Source: Earliella scabrosa
Lineage: Eukaryota > Basidiomycota > Agaricomycetes > Polyporales > Polyporaceae
Reading direction: 5' to 3'
DNA length: 64,000 bases
Assembly (NCBI GenBank): GCA_022605405.1
Contig: JABYQQ010000003.1
Span: forward strand, 2,294,001 to 2,358,000
Under the pieces are notes generated by a model. It worked only from the letters and a program-made list of their open reading frames with translations, was not told the DNA's origin and made no database searches. A program made the position numbers and the translations under genes. Shown here piece by piece: positions 14,162-24,263 of this stretch (position 1 is the stretch's first letter; each line of letters opens with the position of its first letter).

Positions 14162-16840
14162 ATGCCCCCACCCACGCACCCCGCCCACGCCTCCTCCTCC
14201 TCCACCAACCTCCCTCCCCAAGCCAGCGGCGGCCCAACCCCCACCCAACCCGCCCCCACAGCCCCTCCCTCCCGCGCCCGCGCCCAAAACTCCCGGAAAC
14301 GCGCCGCAGCGGCCGACGACGCCGCGTACCACGCCGCCGCGGGCACGAAGCGCACCGCCGCCGACCGCGCCGACGGCGACCGCGAGCGCGTCAAGCGCAA
14401 GCGCGTCGCCGACGCGTCCTCCTCTTCCGCCGCTCACCAAGGCCAAGTCCCGCCTGCGTCCGCCGCGAACGGACACGCGGGGGAGAAGGAGGAGAAGTCG
14501 TCTATGGTGAGTCGCTCTGCTGGTCTGCTCTGCTCTGTTTTGTCCTTGGTCCTTGCGTTCCTCGTTCTTCCTTTCCCTCTTCCTTCTTCTTGGTCGAGTG
14601 GTGGCGTTATGGGCTACGGGTTGTGCGGTGCGAGGCAGGCGAACGGAGGGACAAAGAGCTGGGTGCAGGCGTGTCCCAGTTGGCCGTCTCATGAGTCCAA
14701 TAAACGTCTGCCGTGCTCCGACGCAGGCCTGTATGAAAGCGGGCCGCACACGGCTGAGAACGTCTGTTCTCAAATGTGAAACCGTGCACTGCGGGCGTCT
14801 GTCCCGTCTCCGTGCACGGTATACGTCTACGTGAGTGAAACGGCGCGTCGGACACCTGACCCTCATTTACGCCCATTCGTATTCGCATTCGCCTGGCAAC
14901 ATTCACGAGCGGACGAACACGACTCTAATGTCCATTGCGACACACGTTTCGGTGTGCATCTTCGAGCAAAAGATCCACCGTGCCCGTCGTGCCATTCACG
15001 ACTTCTCCGACAGAAGTGAGCTAGCCGCCGCCGCCGCTCTCGCACGAGCATCATCTCGGTCTTCTCGGACACTCTGCAGATGCGGATCCAGCAGCTCCCC
15101 CGATGGCCCGCGCGAGAAAACCTATGGGCCTGGGTCCGGTCCTGCAGCGCACGCTTCTAGCAGAACCCGACCTTGCCCAACGCGCTTCCTCGGACAGCCA
15201 TCCGATGCAGAGCCCGCGCGTCATGCCGTCTGTCTGTCCGAGGACGCACAACAAGCATCCTGCCTACCAAGTAGTCTCCTGCGCCCAAACGTGTCCAACG
15301 TTCACGTTCCACACGGACTTCTGGTCCGACTCGCCTCGGCCGGATGCAATGACTGACAGCTCATGCCATTCCCGGCGTCTGCGGTGCGGTTGTGGGCAGG
15401 GACGGGGGCGGAATGAGATGCGTTCGATTGGCCCGCCTCGCCTGCCCCATTTACACATTCGCAATGTCCATATCTGCGGGCTCCCGCGATCAGTCGTTCC
15501 ATGACTGTTTGCATGGACGTGCGGACGGCATCGTCGTGCTTGGCGTGTTGAGTCCCTCCGGTGTTCCGCTGCCAGACCCGCGTTGGGCTGTGGTGGCTGT
15601 CGCAGAGCCGTCAGTTTCGCTGATGTCCAGCAGCTACGGGACACGACAGAGGGATGATCGTATGCTTGCCATTGCGAGCTTGTTAGCCCAGTGCAGTGCG
15701 CGGTTTTGGCGGCGAGCCGTGCGTTCACGGGTCTCCTGGGCCTCGTCCTCTGGATCTGTCATCTATCTGGCAGGGTCCTCCTAGTGATCGGTTCACTCTC
15801 ACCTGCTCTGTGTTCCCCCAACCGCGCCGCGCCACATGCAGCGTTCGGCCGCCGTCTGTTCTCGATATGCGTCCTGTAGGTCGCGTTGGGGGACGCGGCT
15901 GGCCAAAACAATTGACAGATTTCGCCGCTCGAGGTGATTGGCTATTAATAGGGCAATTAATGGGCCATCCGACAATCCCTCTATGAATAGGCACGGGCAC
16001 GGGCACCTCGTAGCCATCCCCAGGTCCGGTGAAAGAGACTGTGCCGGCATGCCAGCCTCGGGAGGGGGGCGGGCGATGCCACGAGCACGCGACGAGTGTC
16101 AGGGTGCTCGAGTACGCTTATGCGCACTGCGTCACCGTCGCGGACAGAAGTCAGTGTGGAGCCATCGTCGCCTTGACACGAAATATCTGGGGTGTGCCAC
16201 GGGAGTGCTTCCCAAATCTCCCAGGCGCATCAGAGGGAGGGGGCTGCGCGCCGGATGGCAGCAGCGGTTTGTTTGGGTTATGATTCAGATCTTCGCTTTC
16301 TTGATCCATCCGTTGTTGTTGAACGTTCAACGTTGGATGCTCGCATCTCGTCCGTGGCAGGCAGGCTGATACGAACGGTCCGACACACAGGTAGATTTTA
16401 CAGCACTGCCGACGGATGCACTGCATCGGTACCTGGCGTGCTTTGACCTGATCCCGGTCCTGGACCCGTCACCGCTCGGGGTGGAAGACCCGGGCCCGCC
16501 GTCATCACTGCTAAAGCCCCGAGCCCAGCTGCCGCCGCACGGGCACGCGCTGCGCCGGACGTCGACCGCGAGCCCGGGGCCTGCAGTCGCGAGCACGACA
16601 GCACACCGACCACGGAGAGAGGGAGGGGGGAACCGGCGGCGGAGTTCTCGGCTGGTGGAGGAAGAGCGGGTGCCGGCGCCGGCGCCGGTGTACAGCGACC
16701 TGGGGGAGGTGGAAGGGGTGCTGGCGGCGATCGCGGAGCGGCACTTCCGGACGCAGGAGGTGGACGAGGTGCAGACGCTGACCGCGTTTGTGTGCGCGGT
16801 CAAGGCAAAGAGCATGCTCAAGGACATGGCCCGCTTCTGA
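14162..16840 (+). CDS. Putative SAP30-type Sin3-binding protein, split by a 1.9 kb intron
   Basis: Two exons were identified: 14162-14506 (115 codons, donor GTGAGT) and 16391-16840 (acceptor ACACAG), giving about 264 residues. Exon 1 is disordered and basic, with RSRARQ-like and VKRKRVADASS segments suggesting nuclear localisation. Exon 2 opens VDFTALPTDALHRYLACF then DLIPVLDPSPLGVEDP. This resembles the SAP30 Sin3-binding helix region in basidiomycete proteins annotated as histone deacetylase complex subunits. It then carries RRRSSRLVEEE and a C-terminal helix VLAAIAERHFR...LTAFVCAVKAK. The family call rests on remembered motifs, so the inferred Sin3/Rpd3 corepressor role is tentative. The 1,884-nt intron is more than ten times longer than most in this window; both splice sites are phase 0 and consensus. 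Confidence 0.55.
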
Positions 16841-17494
16841 CCGTCGCTCTCCTTGCTCGCTGTCTGCACTCGCTCACCCGGGGCGGGCGGCTGAGGTGGC
16901 GGCCGGGCGGGAGGTGTATGTAGACGGATGACGTATGGACAGCTTCTCGAGCTTCGACCGGCCGGCGAGCCAATCGGAGAGCGCGGTGAGCTCGGCGAGC
17001 ACGCGTCTGGCGTCGTGTCTGTGGCTGCGCGTGCCAGATGCGGGCGTGAGTGCCGTTCGTGTCGAGGAGAGTGGTCCACTGGGAGCGAGGGCTTTAATTT
17101 TAGGGAGGGACAGCTGCCTCCTGCCCCGAGTCTCCCTGGCAACGGTGCGAACGACGACCGCCCCTGCCGCTCTCCCAGCCTGCCACGCCCCCTCCCTCTG
17201 CCCGACTTCTGCTTGTTCTTCCTCAATCTTCCCCGTCAATTCTCGATGCCATATATACCTCCCGTCCCACCCAGGGCCTTCCCCATCCCCCTCCTTCCTT
17301 CCTTCCTTCTATCCTCTCTTGCAGCAGAGCTGCCCGGTTCCCAGTCCTTGTACGTTCTCTCCCTCTCTCTCCTGATCTCAGAACGAGAACTGACCACCCC
17401 ATGCACACACAGCGGCAGGTCTCCATCCCAGACTCGGTCTTTCGCTCTTCCACGAAGCTAGCTTCGCGTCGCCTTTCCAACCGTCTCTACAGCC
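16841..17494. promoter_or_regulatory. Intergenic, promoter of the secreted-protein gene
   Basis: 654 bases between tandem plus-strand genes. From about 17150 it is strongly pyrimidine-rich (CTTCC and CTCTCT runs), with a TATA-like CATATATACC near 17250. This is a typical promoter and transcription-start layout for a highly expressed fungal gene. No separate gene was found. Confidence 0.45.
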
Positions 17495-18742
17495 ATGAAG
17501 TTCGCACACTCCTTCGCCGCCCTCCTCGTCCTCCTCCCCGCCGCCGCCCTGGCGTCCCCCATGGTGAGATCCCTGCATGTCCACACTCCGATCTTCTAGC
17601 TCATCATCATCATCACCGCCGGCCCGGCCAGCCTCAGAACCCCGTCCCCGCTCGCTTCCCCGGTGGCAGGGGCCCTGCCTTCCCTGCAAAGGGCGGGAAC
17701 CAGGGTGGAAACCAGGGTGCTGGCAAGGGCGGAAACAACGCTGGTGCCGGTGCTGCTGCTGGTAACGGCGCGGCTGCTGGCGGCAACAACGCTGCAGCCG
17801 ACCAGGACCCGCAGAAGTCGCTCAGTAAGTCCCATTTTGATATCTCTACTGACCATCATCGTTCAACAATCAAATTCGCTAGCGCTCCTCCAGTCCGTTA
17901 TCGCTACCGGCTTCGCCAACGACGGCCAGGACCAGCCCACGGCCGGCCAAGTCGCCTCGGCCACGTCGACGAACAACTTTATCAACTTCTGCGCGACGGT
18001 GCCCAACAAGCAGATCACCAACGGTCTGCAGATCAAGGAGGGCTCCTGCAACCCCGCGCCGCTGGGTGTGATCGCCTCCACCGCGAACATGCCCTCCTGC
18101 AAGTTCGTCTTCCCCAAGAACGGCCAGACGATCGCCGCGAACCAGGACTTCACGCTCCAGATGGCGATCCGGAACCTCAACACCGGCTTCTTCACGAACC
18201 CGAACCAGAACTACTTCGCCGCGCCCCAGACGGTCGACGGCGCGGGCAACATCAACGGCCACTCGCACGTCGTCATCGAGCGCATCAACTCGCTCGACCA
18301 GACCACGCCCACGGACCCCACCCAGTTCGTCTTCTTCAAGGGCCTCAACGACAAGGCCCAGAACGGCGTCCTCTCCGCCACCGTCCCCGGCGGTCTCCCC
18401 GCGGGCGTGTACCGCATGGCGTCCATCAACTCGTCCGCGAACCACCAGCCCGCGCTCGTCGCCGTCGCCCAGCACGGCTCCCTCGACGACATCGTCTACG
18501 TGAGTATCCCCTCCCCCTCCTTCCTAATGTCCGACGCTCGCTTCTACACGCGCTGACCCTCTCTCCCTCTGCCCTGATTTGCACAGTTCACTGTCACCGC
18601 CAACGGCGCTGCTGCTGGTGGCAACGGCGGGAACAACGCCGGTGCTGCGCCCGCCGCGCCCTCGGTCGGTGCCATCCGTGGCAAGAACACGGGCAAGCAG
18701 ACCGGCGTCCAGGGCGGCTTCGCGGGTGGCAAGAAGAACTGA
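17495..18742 (+). CDS. Secreted agaricomycete protein (family often labelled 'ribosomal protein S17-like')
   Basis: Four exons. The first encodes a clear signal peptide (MKFAHSFAALLVLLPAAALA), so the protein should enter the secretory pathway. Next comes a low-complexity Gly/Asn/Ala linker (GGNQGGNQGAGKGGNNAGAG and similar). The globular core of about 210 residues includes INFCATVPNKQITNGLQ, SCKFVFPKNGQTIAAN, FTLQMAIRNLNTGFFTNP and HSHVVIERINSL, and ends near AVAQHGSLDDIVYFTVTANG. A second Gly/Ala-rich tail ends in FAGGKKN. This matches a mushroom-specific secreted family whose common database label 'ribosomal protein S17' is, to my knowledge, an annotation artefact: nothing in the core looks ribosomal. 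The function is unknown. The start is fixed by the signal peptide and the splice at 17563. Confidence 0.8.
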
Positions 18743-20099
18743 AGCCGTTCTCCGCCTCTGTTCGCGGTCCCGAGTCGTTCTTAGGCCGGGTGCCTCCCGC
18801 TCTCCCTGAAGTGTTCCCCTTCGTTCGCGATGTTCGCCTGTTGTGTGTTCTGTGTTAATGACGAGTGCTGTGCCGCTCCCTCCCCCATGCTTTGATGGCT
18901 GTTCTCCCGATATGGCTTGGATTTGCTTGTTGTATTCTTACGCATCATGTAGACTACTTATGCTCGACACTGGGTCGGCGCGCTGCTGTGCGGATAGACC
19001 GCCCTCTTTTAATGGATGGGCCTTGGGCTCTGGGAACCCCCTATAACCAACTTCCTCTCGTGTGCCTCTCGCTCGCACTGGGATGCTACTTGCGTAGGAC
19101 CTCACGCCCGTGGTGCGAGTGCGAGGGCGAATTCCGATATGCTGTCAAGTGCGGGGGACAAGGCCATCATCGGGAAGATTTCAGGGCATGTGGGCATCTG
19201 TCAAGGCATAATAGGCCGGCGAGGTATGCCGGAACTTTGTACGACATGCATCGATACCAACTGCCACCGAGGTCGCACCGCCAGGGAATGATCATTGTAT
19301 TCAAGGTACGCCGGTGTGCGTGTCTTCATCTGACCAGTGACAAGAGCCTTCACGCGATGTCCTAGGATCACGAATTCACTTGTTCAGCGCCGGGGTTCCC
19401 GGGACTTGGGCTACCATGCCAGCCTCTCGTTACTCGTACCTCATGGTACAACGGTACTAGATGGCAGCTGGCACTTACGTTGGGGTTATGTAGGCGCGCC
19501 AGATCGAGATCTCACAAAGCGCCGCCTCGGCCTCTGTGGCGATGCCAACATTATCATGACCTCTTAACTTCAAGTTATGGTCTAGGTGAACGTTCACGTC
19601 GAACTGCACTCGAACTCGAGGACTCTCCTCGCAGTACTACCAGGCAAGACGGAGCGTACAACCATTGAACGATACGAGTATGAGTCCGTGAATATTCAAC
19701 TTGAGCTTGAAACCTCGATCATCGACGACTCGGATTCGCATTCTCGGACGGAGTAGTACAACCGCTGCAAACTCCAGCACAAGGGTGGGGTTCTTGTGGA
19801 AGATAGCCTGGGCGCCAAGGCTAGACTCGTCATGATCAAACGAGCTTGTCTGCTCTCACCGAGGTACATAAGCACCACTGGTGCGTATCGACGGATTCCG
19901 CCACGGTATGGCACCACGCCCTTCAATCCGTAGGCCCCATTTCCCGTGGAAGGACCATGACGGACTGGTGGCATACTTCCTGTCTTTGATGAACCCACTG
20001 GCCCCTACAGTTTCGCAACACCTGCAGGTCCGTACCGCCGCAGCGTCCTCACTATCACGCTCAAAGAATCCCCATCCATCTCCACTGGCAGTGCAGTAG
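18743..20099. other. No recognisable gene
   Basis: 1.36 kb downstream of the secreted-protein gene. Open frames exist on both strands (up to about 166 codons), but none shows a domain, signal peptide or plausible intron pattern. Two TTGAA/TTCAA dyads lie at 19566-19576 and 19694-19712. The right part may be the decayed upstream half of the MFS pseudogene. Confidence 0.4.
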
Positions 20100-20762
20100 T
20101 TGTCGGGATCGGGATCGGAGGCTCTCCATGCCCGCATACAAGCTCCTCTCAGAGTGGTTCTCCGAGCCTCGCCGTGGTCTCGCTGGCGGTATCGTATTCT
20201 CTGGGAACGGCGAGGGTGGGTTCGCGTTCCCACTCCTGCTGCACATTATGATCGAGAAGGGGGCCCCCGTTCGGCGCCGGACGTCCTCGTCCTTGTCACA
20301 TTACTCTGCACGATGCCAGTGGTCGCGTTGCTTGAGATCCAGACTCGGAGCCGCTGACGACCGGATTCCACGCAGCTCAGAGCGGCCCAAAGCTAATTCC
20401 CTCGAAACTTGATTGGCAGCAGTGGTGTCTGCCCTTAAGTTCTGCAGCCTGCTCTCTCTTATTTGCCACTCGCAACCCCTCGGACAGTTCCCTGTGTCGC
20501 TCCAAATTGCGATGTTGACGACTCGAGCCATATCCAACCTAGTCACGACCGCCGCTATCCTCGCATGGCACAATATGTTGGCGACCATCGGTCAAGTCAT
20601 CCTCGGACACCTGACAGCCTGCCAACAGGTTCCCCTACCCGCTCATCATGTTCGCCCCCGCGATAGGCAGTGCGCTCGCGGCGTTTTTCTCTGGAGCTTC
20701 ACCAATGGGCCCGTCATATACCTCTACATTCGGCGCTCTCAGCACCACATGAACACACAATA
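20100..20762 (+). pseudogene. Decayed MFS (monocarboxylate-type) transporter fragment
   Basis: Pieces of a major facilitator superfamily protein appear in the right order but in different frames. From about 20128 one frame reads YKLLSEWFSEPRRGLAGGIV then FSGNGEGGFAFPLL, the classic segment after TM4-5 in MCT-like fungal transporters. Further on, LATIGQVILGHL (near 20580), PYPLIMFAPAIGSALAAFF (near 20630) and FLWSFTNGPVIYL (near 20690) correspond to the TM8-10 region. They are separated by frame changes and stop codons that no consistent set of introns repairs. No start or first TM helices were found. An intact transporter would need about 450 residues, so this is a remnant. A heavily intron-split gene is the less likely alternative. 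Confidence 0.5.
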
Positions 20763-21071
20763 GTGGTCGAGTGCATCGGTAACCGGCGCGAGCCTTGTCC
20801 TTCTTCAATGGCGTCTCCGCAGGCCCCACTGGTACCCATCCCTAAGCTCCTCCTGAAGGCAGGGCCCAGGGAATGGGCTCGATGGGTAACTTTTACATTG
20901 TACAGGATCTTCCTGAGCCAGGCTGAAGAGCGTTTTGGTCGGGCTTGGTTGGACGTCGACGGACGATCATCGATCATCGATAGGACCATAGTGGCAGGGA
21001 TGGCTGTAAGCCACACTTGTATTTACGGTACATGACGTATACACAGATGCAATTTTATTGAGAAGTTGGCG
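20763..21071. other. No recognisable gene; promoter side of tRNA-Asn
   Basis: 309 bases between the MFS remnant and the tRNA gene. There is a small ATCATCGATCATCGAT direct and inverted repeat near 20967-20982. Nothing else was recognised. Confidence 0.35.
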
Positions 21072-21168
21072 TGCCCCGTGGCTGAGTTGGTTACAGCGTC
21101 CGACTGTTAAGGTCTATGCGAATAGGTCGCAACATCGGAAGGTCGTGAGTTCGAGCCTCACCGGGGCA
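21072..21168 (+). tRNA. tRNA-Asn(GUU) with a 24-nt intron
   Basis: A full cloverleaf can be drawn. The acceptor stem TGCCCCG pairs with CGGGGCA over seven base pairs, and the D stem GCTG pairs with CAGC. The anticodon stem TCCGA pairs with TCGGA around loop CTGTTAA, giving anticodon GTT. The T stem GTGAG pairs with CTCAC around loop TTCGAGC. The intron at 21110-21133 sits one base 3' of the anticodon, the canonical position. The mature tRNA is 73 nt without CCA. Its exons are identical to the second copy at 33876-33970. Confidence 0.96.
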
Positions 21169-21772
21169 GTTTGAACCTTACTCACTGTTTTTATCGTCGC
21201 AAGGTGACATTGCAGACCAACCGAAGACCTCCAGTCCAGACGCCATCAAATCAACATGAGTCAGCAGTACCCGTACTCGTACTACGCAATAGACCGTCTG
21301 GCCCTAGCAGAGCCTGTACCCATTCCTCATGTCGTTCGCCGCTACAACCTCAAGGGAGCCCCGAGCCCTGAAAGAGCTCGGAGATCGTAAGCTCGTGCCA
21401 TACGACGTCGGGGGTAGCCTGACCAACGGCTTGAGATCTGAGATCTGATAAGCCCTTCTATCGTAGCACTTCTATGACCCCCGGGAGCTCCCGATCGCAT
21501 GCGCAGGTTTCTCTCGCTCAGCGAGCTCAGAGTCGCACTGGGAGGCCGAGTTAAGATTCATGCACGTCCTTCGTTCACTCCCTGGAGTACTGATCGCAAC
21601 GATAAATCCTGACAAGTCAAGCACACTGGTACAGTACCTCGGATATTGATCTTCAAATTGAGGTTCGAACGATGCAGAAGCCAAACGCTCTTGAGCATTC
21701 CGGTAAGGGCATTCTCCCGTTTATAAGACACAGTTTGTATGATGGACTCATCACAAGGCCCAAGGCACGCAT
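21169..21772. other. Intergenic, 5' side of the HET-like gene
   Basis: 604 bases between the tRNA and the HET-like reading frame. It contains a small reading frame at 21256-21390 (listed separately) and probably the promoter, and possibly a first exon, of the HET-like gene. No repeat or RNA gene was seen. Confidence 0.35.
21256..21390 (+). CDS. Small unidentified reading frame (44 residues)
   Basis: ATG at 21256 to TAA at 21390 encodes MSQQYPYSYYAIDRLALAEP and continues to ERARRS. The Tyr-rich start and natural-looking composition make it slightly better than random, but no homologue is recognised. It could be the start of a broken gene or a 5' leader element. Reported for completeness only. 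Confidence 0.15.
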   Translation: MSQQYPYSYYAIDRLALAEPVPIPHVVRRYNLKGAPSPERARRS

Positions 21773-23944
21773 TTGTCGGAACCGCCAGAGGCCCCAATCC
21801 CACCTTCTAATATCGACTTCGCATCGGGGCACTCTGACTTACGCCCTCCCTACAAGCCCACAAATCGTCGATATATCTTTCCTGACTGTGATTGGCTCGG
21901 AGGAAATCACGATGGCCATCCCCTCGTCCCTCTGGAGGACTATCTCTCGATTCGTTGCACCGATATTGCTTCTTTGCCTCCTCGACAGCTCGCCGCGTTG
22001 TTGCAGGCGAAGTGGACCTTCGGCCTCCTGGAGGCGACCATGTGGATCAAAGTACCTGAACCGTTCTTGCTCTCGGTCTCCGACAACGGCGCCTTCGCGC
22101 TCAGCGCAAAGAACATCCCAGTCCTGTTGCGGGACTGGCGCTACCGCATCAGCCAGCATACCTTTCGAGATCCAGGGCGTTCTCGTCGCTGGGCCACGCG
22201 GGTTGGGCTCGCGATACGTGCTGCAAACGACTTCCTCTCTGCGGAGCTCACGCATTCTGCGGAGAGCTCGTTTCGACGAGCAAGGCTGGGAGGGGGATCA
22301 GTCGCAGCCATCCTCTGCATGATCGGCGCAATCGTGGAGGGCCTGCTCACTGTCCAGCACAACTACCCCGTCAACGATTGCCCCCCTAGGACGAACACCT
22401 ACATGTTCAGTTCGCTCCACATCATCAGTCCACTGTCAAAAGAGCTTGTTTCAGACGGGTGGTGTCCGTTTGCCGTCTCCGTCATCAAGAACTCCGGACA
22501 AGGGTTGATGTCTTCCACGTACGCCAAGACGCTGCGACCTGTCTTTCGCACTAGCCCGGACGAGCACAGCGGGTGCACGAAACTGGCCTGCAAACTCAAC
22601 AACGTGGATACCGCCAACTATACCACCAAACACATTCCCGGCACCTGCACCTGCGCTCCTTCCTCAGTCTCCCTTGAGGCCGTCCAATCGCTCCTCTCGG
22701 CAGGTGTCGTTCCCGTGGTTGTGAAGCAGGAGACGGGCATGTCGATCCAAGCCGCCTCCGACACCCCCTATGTCGCCATTTCCCACGTATGGGCTGACGG
22801 CCTTGGCAGCGACACAGAGAGAGGCTTGCCTGCCTGTCAAGTAGCTCGCCTCTCCACCATGACTAGCTCTCTTCTCCCAGGAGGCGCGTTCTGGATCGAT
22901 GCCCTGTGCATCCCGAACGAACGAATCTCGCGGAAACTGGCCATTAGATACATGGCCCGCACCTATATCAACGCCTCCGCCGTCCTGGTCATCGACGCAG
23001 GTATACACGCATGCAGCAAGACTGCGCCCTTGGAGGAAAAGCTCTTGCGCGTCCTGACGTCCGGATGGATGCAGAGGCTCTGGACCCTACAGGAAGCCAT
23101 GCTCGCCCACAAGCTATACTTCGAATTCTCCGACGGCATCGTCAGCTACGACGCGCTCCTCCCGACCAAGGACGGGGATTTCGACGATCCCTTGATCATG
23201 GCCCTGATCCTTGAGGTTCACCGTCTCTCCAGCTACCGGGATAACCTCGACGGCAGGCCGCCCGGACAGGGACCCTCTCCATTTTCGCTCTCGTATATCG
23301 CTCGGGCATTGACGTGGCGGTCGACCAGCAAGGCCGAGGACGAGACGCTAGCCTTAGCCGGTCTTCTCCACGTCGATGCGGGGGAGCTGGTGAGTGCTCC
23401 CCCACCCGAACGGATGAAGCTACTTCTGCTCCGGGTCCGTCGCTTTAATCCCTCCATAATCTTCGTTCCTGGGGAGAGGCTCTCTGCCCGTGGGTTCACA
23501 TGGGCCCCCTGTTCCCTGATGATCCCCGGAGGAGCCAACATCTCCGCCGGAGAAGAGATGGCTGAATGCACCCCCACTGGCCTCATAGCAGAGTACGGGA
23601 TCGTCCGCTTTGCACCAACAGCCATGGACGGCGACCGCAGATACGAGATACGAGACGAGCGAAGGGATCGGCGCTACGTATGGGGCGCGATGAAAGCACC
23701 CCAGGTGGGTCCCTACACATGCAACGCGCTGCTGGTCCAGCATGGGCCGCCTGGTCTTCAGCAAACGATCATCGCTGCGGCTGTGTATGTGGAGGGACCA
23801 GACACAGAGCTCGGAGGGGGCAGGCTACTGTGTCAGTACCGGCGGAGGGGTATTTTGATGGACATCTCGACAGAGACTCGTCCTAGCCAATATGCCGCTA
23901 CGCTCTCTGCGGAATCCGGGAAGACGCTAGTCAGACTCATGTAA
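21773..23944 (+). CDS. HET-domain-like (heterokaryon incompatibility type) protein, intronless
   Basis: A single uninterrupted frame of about 720 codons, unusual in this intron-rich window. The N-terminal half contains [20 protein letters not shown] and KWTFGLLEA. From about residue 330 the HET signature appears: [14 protein letters not shown], then [39 protein letters not shown] and [17 protein letters not shown] domains in fungi mediate incompatibility or immune-like cell-death responses; in basidiomycetes the role is mostly unproven. The frame has no ATG at its 5' end: the coordinate given is the first near-start codon (TTG), and the first in-frame ATG is at 22040, which would drop conserved-looking sequence. 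The true start is therefore unresolved and may lie in an upstream exon that I could not join in phase. Confidence 0.72.
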   Translation: MSEPPEAPIPPSNIDFASGHSDLRPPYKPTNRRYIFPDCDWLGGNHDGHPLVPLEDYLSIRCTDIASLPPRQLAALLQAKWTFGLLEATMWIKVPEPFLLSVSDNGAFALSAKNIPVLLRDWRYRISQHTFRDPGRSRRWATRVGLAIRAANDFLSAELTHSAESSFRRARLGGGSVAAILCMIGAIVEGLLTVQHNYPVNDCPPRTNTYMFSSLHIISPLSKELVSDGWCPFAVSVIKNSGQGLMSSTYAKTLRPVFRTSPDEHSGCTKLACKLNNVDTANYTTKHIPGTCTCAPSSVSLEAVQSLLSAGVVPVVVKQETGMSIQAASDTPYVAISHVWADGLGSDTERGLPACQVARLSTMTSSLLPGGAFWIDALCIPNERISRKLAIRYMARTYINASAVLVIDAGIHACSKTAPLEEKLLRVLTSGWMQRLWTLQEAMLAHKLYFEFSDGIVSYDALLPTKDGDFDDPLIMALILEVHRLSSYRDNLDGRPPGQGPSPFSLSYIARALTWRSTSKAEDETLALAGLLHVDAGELVSAPPPERMKLLLLRVRRFNPSIIFVPGERLSARGFTWAPCSLMIPGGANISAGEEMAECTPTGLIAEYGIVRFAPTAMDGDRRYEIRDERRDRRYVWGAMKAPQVGPYTCNALLVQHGPPGLQQTIIAAAVYVEGPDTELGGGRLLCQYRRRGILMDISTETRPSQYAATLSAESGKTLVRLM

Positions 23945-24263
23945 TAGATGAGCAAACGATTCCGTCGTACAAGATACATTTCGTGCGATTGAGATGGTTT
24001 GCGGTGAATCGACTGCGGAGGGCATTGAATGCCATCCAGCACTGAAGCGTTCTGCGTGTTCAACCGAGATATCATCCATCCGTAGAGCAAGCCCGAAATC
24101 GAATAATGATACAGCAAAGTATGGAGCAAGAGGTGTGTGAGATCCGTGCACGTACAGAGAACGCAGGGTATATCGATCAGTATGCCGCGAGCGTGAGTGG
24201 TATGTATCGTGGGTGAGCATGAGTGCGAGAGCCAGAGAGGGAGACAGACAGGCGAGCAGAGGG
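23945..24263. other. Intergenic, convergent 3' ends
   Basis: 319 bases between the HET-like stop codon (plus) and the Sel1-repeat gene stop codon (minus). It should hold both 3' UTRs. Nothing else was recognised. Confidence 0.5.

Noticed and set aside
17401..18858. Open plus-strand frame of 485 codons
   Set aside because: It overlaps the secreted-protein gene in another frame and reads through its introns. The translation is Arg/Pro-rich noise, while the other frame has a signal peptide and conserved core.
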